From: Cordia subcordata
Taxonomy: Eukaryota; Streptophyta; Magnoliopsida; Boraginales; Cordiaceae
Length of the DNA: 64,000 bases
Direction: 5' to 3'
Assembly: GCA_028554755.1 (NCBI GenBank)
Contig: JAPTOF010000046.1
Coordinates: forward strand, 1-64,000
This document shows, piece by piece, positions 38,826 through 46,483 of the stretch (position 1 is the stretch's first letter; each line of letters starts with the position of its first letter). Made by a program: the position numbers and the translations under genes. The notes below the pieces were generated by a model, which saw only the letters and a program-made list of their open reading frames with translations, had not been told where the DNA came from and did no database searches.

Positions 38826-39837
38826 TTTTTTGTTCTTGGAACATCAGGGGATTCAATTCCCCAAACAAACATGATGACGTAAAACTTTTGATTAATAAGC
38901 ATAAATTGGACATCTTGTGCTTTTTGGAAACAAAGTTAGTTAACTTGGATAGCACTCTTGCCATTGGCTCTTCCTTCAATAAAATGGGTTTTGAGAATTA
39001 TGTGGATGAAAAGATTAGGGGTCGGCTTGGCTCTTTTGGAAGCATGATATTAACGTGAAGGTGATTGACTCATTTGATCAAGGCATCCTTTGCTTCTTCA
39101 AAAACTTAAATCACTCATTCCTTGTGGCCTTCATCTATGGGAGGAATGATACAAATCAAAGAAACAAGCTTTGGAAGAAGATTTGTCTCTGGAGTACTTG
39201 GTGTGAAGATGGATGTTTTTGCTTAATTGCGGACTTTAATGAGGTACTTCATGAAAGGGATGGGTTTAACTCATCCACACTCCCTAGTAGTGCTTGGAAC
39301 TTTAAAAAATGCATTGCAAATTCAAATATGCATAAAATCAAAGCACTAAGGCCACATTATACTTGGACAAGCCGAAGCTCTAGCTCTCTTTTCTTGGCAA
39401 GCAGACTTAACAGAGCATCGGGGAACGACTGTTGGATGAATGCTATGAAGGATACTTTCTTATTGGTGGACACTCCGAGGATTTCCGACCATTGCCCACT
39501 TATCATGTTCTCAAATAAGATATGGAACTCCACTCCAAAACCTTTCAAATTCGACAATATTTCATCCTCTCATCATGACTTTTTGCCTTTCGTTCAAAAA
39601 CATTAGAGTGCACGGGTTTTGGCACTCCAATGTATATTCTTTTTCAAAAGCAAAGAATCCTCAAGAAGGCTCTCAAAGAGTTCGACAAGAAGTTTTTTGG
39701 CAATATTCCACACAATATTGGTAAGCTTAGAAGCAAACTTGAGGACATTCAAAATGCCATTCTCAATGGTGATCATAAAACAACTTTGATTTAGAGCATC
39801 AAAACACTCACTCTACATATTAAAGAACTTGAGGCCA
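38822..39837 (+). pseudogene. ORF2 endonuclease + linker, unit 13
   Basis: AP-like endonuclease domain of LINE ORF2, which nicks target DNA to prime reverse transcription. Visible motifs: SWNIRGFNSP at residue ~5, CFLETK at ~33, ADFNEVL (Gly to Ala compared with GDFNEVL of LINE4 and LINE5), HYTWTS, SDHCPL. Breaks: a frameshift after KIRG near 39030, TAG at 39604-39606 where relatives have Trp, a four-T run near 39617, and TAG near 39792. The linker with LKKALKEFDKKFFGNIP follows and is cut by the antisense tail. Not functional. Confidence 0.9.
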
Positions 39838-40020
39838 TTTTTTTTTGCGAGTTAAGAAAGTTTTTATTTCAACGCAATTTTGGTACATCCAAATGTTACC
39901 CCTCAAACCCAATCAAATGCAAACAATACAAAGAAAAGCACAAAGTTTGAGGGGTAGAGCAAAAGAAAAAGGGGGTTACAACCCATTACAAATGAATTTT
40001 CCTAGCATAAAAGAAGTGAC
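39838..40020 (-). mobile_element. Antisense 3' tail of an ORF1-only-type element inside the array unit
   Basis: On the minus strand this reads a T-rich 3' UTR with a long stem-loop, then TTTCTTAACTCGC and a poly(A) tail. On the + strand it appears as a T-run followed by GCGAGTTAAGAAAG. The terminus matches the tail of the ORF1-only element at 44890-49425 (TTAACTCGC plus A-run; GTACCAAATTGCG upstream). It is a 5'-truncated antisense insertion accompanied by loss of the RT core. The right edge is approximate, because LINE homology resumes near 40020. Present at the same place in all units. Confidence 0.8.
39897..39956 (-). other. 3' UTR stem-loop (12 bp arms), unit 13
   Basis: TACCCCTCAAAC (39897-39908) pairs perfectly with GTTTGAGGGGTA (39945-39956) around a 36 nt loop. 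It lies about 50 nt from the poly(A) side of the antisense tail. Stem-loops close to the 3' end are known recognition elements for some LINE reverse transcriptases (for example eel UnaL2). That role here is inference. Confidence 0.8.
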
Positions 40021-40023
40021 AAC

Positions 40024-41514
40024 TTGAAGTCAACTGATTGCATCATGAAGACATTAGAGAAATTCTATGAGTTCTCGGGTCTCAAAGTAAATTGCAACAA
40101 AAGTGATGTTTTTCTTGGAGGCATATCCCAAGAGGTTAAGAAGCTTATCCTTGAAAAACTTGGTTTCAAAGAGGGTTTACTTCCAATTAGATACCTTGGA
40201 GTTCCATTGGTAACTAGGAAGCTTCGCAAAGGAGATTGTGGGCCACTTTTACAGAAAATCGATAGAAGAATTGAGCATTGGACCACTAAAAGTCTCTCAT
40301 ATGCTGGAAGAGTATTGCTCATTAAGTCAACACTCACACAAATTTGTGCATTTTGGGCAAGTTCACTTCTTCTTCCGAAGGGCATCATCAAAGAAATTGA
40401 GTCAAAGTTTTGTGCATTTCTTTGGAGAGATACGGGAGCAAAAATTGCATGGAGCAATGTTTGTGTTCCATTGGATGAAGGAGGATTGGGAATTAGATCT
40501 TTGGAAGACATCAACAATACTTTCTTCACAAAATTTTTTTGGAGAATGTATGCTTTTCGTGAATCTCTTTGGAGCAAATGGGTTCATTCAAACTACATTA
40601 AGAATGAATCAATTTGGACAATCTCTTGCCCAAATGACTCAAGCTGGATCTTAAAGAAGCTTCTCAATTGCCGAGCTTCAACTAGAAGTCATATTTCACA
40701 TATTCTTGGAGATGGGAGAGACGCACACTTTTGGCTTGATAAATGGCATGACAATGGTACTCTCCTTGAACATTGGAATGGCACTTTCAACCATCCACCA
40801 CCTCATGCAAAGGCACAAGAAATCTTCTCAAATGGCTCTTGGAATTGGCCAATTCAGCTTATGCATATCCCCATCCCAAACGCTGCCACCGTTGAAAATA
40901 GGTTGGATTCTTACTCTTGGAGTCGCTCAAATGATGGGAAACTCTCTTTTAAGCATACTTGGGAGCACTTGCGTAAGCGAAAAAGAAAGATTGAATGGCA
41001 CAATGCTGTTTGGTTTAAAAACCACACACCAAAGCATGCTTTTATCACTTGGACTGCAATGCATGATAGGCTCACAACAAAATTCAGAATGCTCACTTGG
41101 GGTATTGAAATCAACTCCAATTGCATATTTTGCAACTTTGCTTGCGAAACAAGGGACCATCTTTTCTTCCATTGTAGCTTTACAAGAAGAATTTGGCAAA
41201 GAGGGCTGGAGTTAACATGCATAAAAGATCCACCGACATCATGGAATGAAATCCTCGCTTTCTTTACTCCATACGTTCTTGAAGGCAATCTCAAAGCTAC
41301 ACTCATCAAGCATTTCTTTGGAGCAACAATTTATTTCATTTGGCTGGAAAGGAACAGTAGACAATTCAGCAACGGAGCAAAAACGGAAGAGCAAATCTTT
41401 TCATCCATCTTCAACCATGTTCGAATTAAATGTTCAATTGGAAAGCTTTTCACTTCTTCTTGTATCAACAAAATCATTTGTAAGAATTGGGGAATCGAGG
41501 CTATATTAGAATGA
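40024..41514 (+). pseudogene. ORF2 RT C-terminus + zf-RVT, unit 13 (uninterrupted 496-codon frame)
   Basis: The only copy with no break from the scar to the natural stop. It begins with KSTDCIMKTLEKFYEFSGLK, the segment just after the FADD motif in intact relatives, so both catalytic metal-binding motifs are absent. LPIRYLGVPLVTRKLRKGDC and the thumb follow, then LDEGGLGIRSLEDIN and zf-RVT with HTPKHAFITW, CIFCNFACETRDHLFFHC and FTRRIW. It ends GIEAILE. The frame starts at TTG without a plausible ATG. It cannot be an active RT; any coding role would be domain-only and is unsupported. Confidence 0.9.
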
Positions 41515-41593
41515 GCTTCCCCTTCTTTTGATTCTCATGTACATCTTTTGTAATTAATATAGTGCATTCACTTTTCGCGCAAAAAAAAAAAAA
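41515..41593 (+). other. LINE 3' UTR and poly(A), terminal array unit
   Basis: A short 3' UTR of 66 bp with CATGTACATC, then CACTTTTCGCGC and 13 A. The terminus resembles the CTTACTT...CCGC-A(n) end of LINE2 to LINE5. Confidence 0.8.
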
Positions 41594-41613
41594 CAAGGAA
41601 AAGAAAGAACCAA

Positions 41614-43926
41614 TCAAGTACTCGGGTGGGAAAGTGGTGAATCCAAAGCACCCGAGGGACCACCATCCCTAAGATCTTCAAATAAACCAAAATTCCCATC
41701 CTCAAGTTCATCTTTCTCAACATGTTCTACCGAATCAGCAACTTCAGCCCCAATATTCTCAAATTGTGTGGTCTTCAAATCCACCTCTATATTTCCTTCA
41801 TTATGGGCAGCAAGCTCAAAATCTTTACTTGAGACACCATCATCTTTCCTCAATGGCATATTTCTTTCTTCAACAACACAATTTGACTCTTCATTTGCAA
41901 TGCTTGTCTCATTATTTTCCTTGCCAATGCACTCTCCATATGATATGTTGACTTGGTTAATATTTGCATTTCCTTCATCAGCCCTAAGAGCTTCAAATTG
42001 GTTAAGGGAATGTGCATGTGCAATGGTAGACATGGCGCCAATTCGCTGTCGTCTTTTATCCTCGACCATTTTCCATTCATATTGAGAACGGGGGTTCCTA
42101 GCTTCATTTGCTTTCTTCTTATCAAACGGCTTTTGAATCCCCATTGAATTTTTTGGGCAAGATGCAAGATTGTGTCCAATCACTTTGCAACTAGTGCATT
42201 TTAGAGGCTTCCAAGCGTATTCAATATCAATCTTTGCCCAAGAGCCATCTCTAAGTCGGACAAAGGTGTATTCCGGCAAATCTTTTTCAAGGTTAACTTC
42301 AATACAAACTCAAGCAAATCCAACAAAAGTACGTGATTGTGTGAGAGAATCCATTTGAAGAGGTGTTCCAATTGTGCTAGCAATATAACTAAGCCCCCTT
42401 CTAGTCATTAAACTACATGGAACATTTCTTAATTTCACCCAAAGAGGGATTTTATCCCATTCAAAATTAAAGATTTGAGCATCCAAGTTCCATTTTCGAA
42501 GCAACAAAGGCCTAAAATTAACGTGCCATAATTGTTCAAGGGCTTTGTCACAAGCTTCTTCACTTTTGAATTGAAAGATGAAGAGACCATTCAAGCAAGT
42601 CTTAATCTCAACATGACCAAATACTTTCCAATGGTTATCAACAAACTTCCTAATCAAGAAGAAAGGAGGGGGTCTTTCAAGAAATTGACCAAGTAAATAA
42701 TGCTTCCAACAACTATCTCCTTCCTCAAAAACATCTTCAGGTGGAATAGCACCCCATGTATTCTCATATGCAATAGGCTAAAAAAATTCAAGTTTAAGAG
42801 GATTCTCAATCTTACCAAGGTAATTTAGTCTCCAATTAATATTGCTGGCCCAAGCATTTGGAGGGGTTTTGGAATTTATTTGTGGCTGATCATGAGTTGA
42901 GCCTCCATTTTCACCATGAGGATCTTGCCCATCCTTGTTATTTCTCCATGCATTTGAAGAAGCATGACCTTGGTGTGCAATAGGCTGGTTTTGATGACTA
43001 GGAATGTTTTTGCCATAAAAAGCTTGTGAGAGTGGTGGAAACTCGTCATTAAAAGCTTGTAAAAAAGTGTCCTTATTAGGTGCAACAGAAACCTCATGGT
43101 TGAGGGGGTTTGGGTGTGTAATTTTTGGAGAGGAGCTTCTGGCCGCCCATGGACTTTGGGATAAATTTGGGCCTGGAAAATGAGTTTTTGAGGTGGAATA
43201 AGGGCTCCACAAATTGGGTGACTTGGCTGCCAAATCAGCATATTTAAGGGAGTTGGCCGAGTAAGGTGGTGTGCCAGCATTTTCATGAAATGTAGGAGGC
43301 AAAATAGCAACTTTATTGTTAAAATTTGAATTTTGTTGGTGTTGACTACTGACCAAGGCTGAAAAAGGGGGGTGAGTTGTCGGATTTTGGTTGCAATGGT
43401 CAGTAAAAGTACTAGCTCCATCAGCAAGAAGTGAGGACCCATCAGTCACGTCCTTTTGTCCACTAGATAATAACTCAGCATTAGCAACTTCTTCATCTTC
43501 TTCGGCTGAGTTACCTATGACTTTTTTAGCACAGAAATTGCTCAAGTTTGAATCCTTAGCATGTTTGACATCCATTTTGGATGCAAACAAAGTGTTCTCC
43601 ATGGAAGAAGAAAGAGGATGAGCTCCACATTGCTTAGGAGTTTCCAATCCAACACGAGTAACACCATTTTCGGCAATGGGTGCAGCCATAGTTTTTGAGT
43701 ATATATCTTCAAGTGTCTGGTCATGAGCATTTGAGGGGGTGGAAGGGACTTGAAAATCACCAAGACCAAGAATTTCGTGGGAGGGAGTCCGAGCCAAATT
43801 GGAGTTTGAAGTGCCAGCAGCCATGGAATCCGAGATCTTACCTTGCCTTGCCTTACTTCTTCTTCCAAGAGATTGAACAAGTTGAGCCTTAGAGATATTA
43901 TATTTTTCCTCAAGAATGTTGCCCAA
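41614..43926 (-). pseudogene. ORF1 (gag-like) of an ORF1-only-type element, two in-frame stops
   Basis: A single reading frame of 771 codons interrupted only by TAG at 42778-42780 and TGA at 42310-42312 (GFA*VCIE where relatives read FARVCIE). In order: a low-complexity N-terminal half; NAWASNINW; a DUF4283-like domain (HYLLGQFLE, LEQLWHVNFRPLLLRKW, KIPLWVKLRNVPCS, TRRGLSYIASTIG); then knuckle CTSCKVIGHNLASC (CX2CX4HX4C); then an acidic C-terminus. ORF1 proteins bind the element RNA. No ORF2 start overlaps the stop, unlike LINE4 and LINE5. The 5' limit is uncertain: the frame stays open upstream to about 44020, over sequence antisense to the + strand relic. The 3' UTR is cut off by the array. 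Confidence 0.85.
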
Positions 43927-43992
43927 ACAAACTGATTTTGTTGAAGAGGAAAGTTCTTTTTCAACTTCTTCAATCTTTTTATCAACAATCCA

Positions 43993-44181
43993 TACATAAA
44001 GCCATGATTCATCAAAAGTCCAGAATTCATTGGTTCAAAGAGGAAGACTCTAACTTTAAATTCTTCCATAAATCCATCAAGGGGAGAAAAGCTAAAAATT
44101 CCATCCATGCAATTACAAACAATAAGGGGATTCTTCTTACAAAAGAATTGGATGTGAAGAATGAATGAATTCATTCATTAC
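43993..44181 (+). pseudogene. LINE0 ORF2 relic, first part (linker)
   Basis: Plus-strand ORF2 linker with HQKSRIHWFKEEDSNFKFFH, aligning with HQKARIHWIKDGDANTKFFH of LINE5. Ends at the first TSD copy (44171-44181) of the nested + strand element. Both ends of the relic are cut. Confidence 0.8.
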
Positions 44182-44589
44182 AAAAGAGTTTCAAGCCCTA
44201 TGCAAGCTAGCAATCATTTTAGAGCACTTGAGGAAGATGCTAATGAAGAAAGGGATAAGAACACTCAAAAAAGAGGAGCAACTTCAAAAAGACCTTGCCC
44301 ATGGATAAAGCCCTTTTCTCTTTGTTTTGTTTCTTTTGATTGTTCCCCCTTTTGTTTTGCTATTTTTCTTCCTTTCGGGGTTCTCATGATGTTGTCTTTG
44401 GTCTCTTTAATGCCTCAATCCCTTGCTCTTTTTGTTGCTTGTTTTGTGGGATTGAGGAGTTTTTTATTTTTTTTGCTAGCTCCTTTTTCTTTGTTTTATA
44501 GGTCTATGCTTTGTAGAATGAGGGGGTTGCATTGGTTTGTTTTCCTTTTTGTGTTTAATAAAATCTTAGTTACATCGCAAAAAAAAAAA
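44182..44589 (+). mobile_element. Short ORF1-tail retroelement with 3' stem-loop and poly(A)
   Basis: A 408 bp 5'-truncated insertion. It starts with an ORF1 C-terminus (SNHFRALEEDANEE, matching the N-x-F-x-x-L region of the other ORF1s), runs into T-rich 3' UTR, and ends AATAAAATCTTAGTTACATCGC plus 11 A. No ORF2 sequence lies between ORF1 and the tail, so it derives from an ORF1-only element. The stem-loop is annotated separately. Confidence 0.8.
44413..44457 (+). other. 3' UTR stem-loop (10 bp arms)
   Basis: CCTCAATCCC (44413-44422) pairs perfectly with GGGATTGAGG (44448-44457), loop 25 nt. It has the same layout (C-rich 5' arm, G-rich 3' arm, upstream of the poly(A)) as the other two ORF1-only tails, but a different sequence. 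Confidence 0.8.
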
Positions 44590-44889
44590 TCATTCATTAC
44601 TTTACGAAGCTCTTTGGCTCACCTTCAAATTTCATGTGCAAGTGTGGCCAAGATCAAAAGCACTGTGAAGCAAATTGACAATGGCTTCGACCATGTTCTC
44701 ATGGCCCTTATCCCTAGTGAGGAAATTAAAAGCACTTTTTTCTCTGTCAACCCCAACAAAATTCTAGTTCTAGATGGCTATTCTTCTCACTTCTACATTG
44801 CTTCCTGGTAAATTGTTAGAGATGATGTCACAAGAGCTATTAGATCCTTCTTTGATACAAGCAAACTCTTTAAAGAGGTAAATGCTACT
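44590..44889 (+). pseudogene. LINE0 ORF2 relic, second part (RT fingers)
   Basis: Continues the linker into the RT N-terminus: PSEEIKSTFFSVNPNK, then LDGYSSHFY for the usual GPDGYTSHFY, then DDVTRAIRSFFDTSKLF and KEVNAT. It has stops and frameshifts and is the most diverged LINE here. It is cut at GAGGTAAATGCTACT (44875-44889) by the ORF1-only element. The remainder is not in the window. Confidence 0.8.
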
Positions 44890-45096
44890 TTTTTTTTTTT
44901 GCGAGTTAAGTGAGAAAATTTATTCAATCGCAATTTGGTACAAACCATCCATTACCCCCAAGTCAAAGATATAACATTACAATCAATGACAAGGCTTGGG
45001 GGTAAGAAACAAGAAAGCAAGTATCTCAAAAAACAAAGAAGTAAAAGAAAAAGTACTTCAAGGAAAAGTAAAATAACCAACAAGAAAAAGGAAGAT
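44890..45096 (-). other. 3' UTR and poly(A) of the ORF1-only element
   Basis: T-rich on the sense strand. Contains the stem-loop 44952-45005, GTACCAAATTGCG, an AATAAA, and the terminus CTCACTTAACTCGC followed by about 11 A (T-run 44890-44900). Confidence 0.85.
44952..45005 (-). other. 3' UTR stem-loop (11 bp arms)
   Basis: TTACCCCCAAG (44952-44962) pairs perfectly with CTTGGGGGTAA (44995-45005), loop 32 nt, about 50 nt from the tail. It differs in sequence from the array-unit stem and from the 44413 stem while keeping full pairing. Confidence 0.85.
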
Positions 45097-46372
45097 CTAA
45101 GGTGGAGTAGCCATGTGTAAAGGGGAAGAGCTAGCTCTTTCATCCCTACTACGATCAACAAAAGCTTCAACATGAACTCCATCAACTTGCCCATCCCTTC
45201 CAAGATATTTGCCTGCAATCTTTTCATTCATGAGTTCATTTTCAACTTTATTTGGGGAATCAATACACTTGGCCCCCCCTTCATTCTTTTCTTTCTCAAT
45301 TTCAGTCACATATCCTTCACTTTTCATTGCATCCTCATTATTAAGGTTGGTAAACTGATTTGAGCAAGAAGGCATATTCTCTAATTTTGTTGAATAATTT
45401 GTCCTATAAGAGAGCACAACACTTGAGAATGGCTTTGGATGCACAAAGTGAGTCCTTTTCCACACTTTCTTAGTCTTTATACCATTCCATTCATCATCTC
45501 CTTTCTTTACCCTTTGAGGAAAATTCCTTGGCACATTATGTTTAATTTCATTTGGACAAGTAGAAAGGGAATGCCCAACAATTTGACATTTGGAACAAAC
45601 AAAAGGCTTCCAAGCATATTCGACCTCAATTCTAGCCCATTCACCATTCCTAAGTTTCATGAAAGTATGATCCGAAGAATCTTTAGAAAGATCCATTTCA
45701 ATACAAACCCTTGCAAACCTAAAAAAAGTTCTAGATTCCAAGAGTTTGTCCATTTGCAATGGATAGCCCAAAGTGCGATCAATATAGCTCAATCCACGTC
45801 TAGTTATAAATGAGCAAGGCACATTTCTAAGTTTGATCCAAAGAGGAACCTTATCCCAACTAAAATTAATCAATTGTGCATTAGGGTCCCATTTTCTAAG
45901 AAAAAGAAGCTGATGGTTAACATGCCAAATTTGCTCCATAACATCATCACAAGCATCTTCATTTTCAAACTTGAAAACATAAAGACCATTTTCGACAGAT
46001 TTGATGTCAACTCTATCAAAATTCTTTCATTGAGCTTCAACCATTTTGCATATAAGGAAGAAAGGGGAAGGGTGACCAATAAATTGACCAATCAAGCTAT
46101 GCCTCCACTCATCACATTCCTTAAAAATTCAATAGGTCGGGCTACACCAAAGATACCATTCTCAAGAATAGGATTATGAAATTCAAGCTTGTAAGAGTGA
46201 GTAAGATTACCTAAGCAAGTGTGTTTCCAATTCAAGTCAACATTCCAAGCATTTTGTGAGGTGGATTGTTTGTGAGGTGCAAATCCATCAACTTGGTTGG
46301 CAGCTATGAAAAGAGAAGAATTAGCATTCAAATTGACTTAAAAAGGAGCTTTATTACCCAAAGGAAAGTTTC
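45097..46372 (-). pseudogene. ORF1 of the ORF1-only element, 3' part
   Basis: Reads NAWNVDLNW, a DUF4283-like domain (IWHVNHQLLFLRKW, KVPLWIKLRNVPCS, TRRGLSYIDRTLG) and the knuckle CSKCQIVGHSLSTC, then an acidic tail ending HMATPP. Lesions: TAA at 46338-46340, a frameshift near 46120, TGA at 46027-46029; from there to the stop at 45097 the frame is open. LRNVPCS and TRRGLSYI are shared with the ORF1 at 41614-43926, against LWDVP and SKRGLGYI in LINE4 and LINE5. Interrupted upstream by LINE1. Confidence 0.88.
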
Positions 46373-46407
46373 TGCCCACATGGGAATTTTTTTTTTTTTT
46401 TTTTTTT

Positions 46408-46483
46408 TGCGGATCAAGTAGTAAATTTTATTGCTGCAAATCAGATTTGTACAAGTACAAAGATGGTGAAAAACCATCAAAAC
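46408..46483 (-). other. LINE1 3' UTR with two small palindromes
   Basis: On the + strand, TTTGTACAAGTACAAA (46446-46461) has 7 bp arms, and GATGGT/ACCATC (46462-46478) has 6 bp arms. Terminus on the sense strand: TTTACTACTTGATCCGC plus A-run. Confidence 0.75.

Larger units (their letters stand above)
1..41593 (+). repeat. Head-to-tail array of a ~3.06 kb LINE-derived unit (macrosatellite)
   Basis: One partial and 13 complete units follow one another without spacer. Unit lengths run from 3056 to 3067 bp, read from the recurring ORF1-ORF2 overlap (2097, 5158, 8215, 11273, 14331 and so on to 38822). Long blocks are identical in every unit. Each unit ends with the LINE 3' UTR and an A-run, and the next begins with GAATGGAAGCCAGC inside ORF1. 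The array is open at the left edge and ends at 41593 against a minus-strand ORF1. Identical junctions in all copies indicate DNA-level amplification (unequal crossing-over or a circular intermediate). This mechanism is an inference; the arrangement is directly visible. Confidence 0.95.
38527..41593 (+). repeat. Array unit 13 (last unit, reference anatomy)
   Basis: Anatomy: ORF1 tail 38529-38825; ORF2 EN/linker 38822-39837; antisense tail about 39838-40020; RT C-terminus and zf-RVT 40024-41514; 3' UTR 41515-41580; A-run 41581-41593. It ends flush against the 3' UTR of a minus-strand ORF1 element. Comparison with LINE2 (52100 to 51005) shows that about 1.1 kb of ORF2, including RT motifs A, B and C, is missing where the antisense tail sits. 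Confidence 0.95.
44171..44600 (+). repeat. 11 bp TSD around the nested + strand element
   Basis: TCATTCATTAC occurs at 44171-44181 and again at 44590-44600, flanking the A-run end of the nested element. The two halves of the LINE0 ORF2 reading join across it (NEFIHY then FTKLFGSPS). Confidence 0.85.

Noticed and set aside
41515..41560. Long stem-loop in the 3' UTR of the array LINE itself
   Set aside because: Only a 5 bp ATGAG/CTCAT pairing around the stop codon could be found, far weaker than the ORF1-only stems.
1..41593. CRISPR-like or phage-like array
   Set aside because: The repeat unit is a 3 kb coding retroelement without spacers, and all protein families are eukaryotic LINE.
42876..43442. 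Minus frame of 188 codons overlapping ORF1
   Set aside because: Shifted-frame shadow of the ORF1 N-terminal half, with no family features.
44161..44811. Continuous + strand frame of 216 codons across the nested element
   Set aside because: It crosses the TSD and poly(A) boundaries of the insertion and reads T-rich UTR as a Phe/Leu-rich pseudo-membrane protein. It is a chance fusion of LINE0 relic and nested element.
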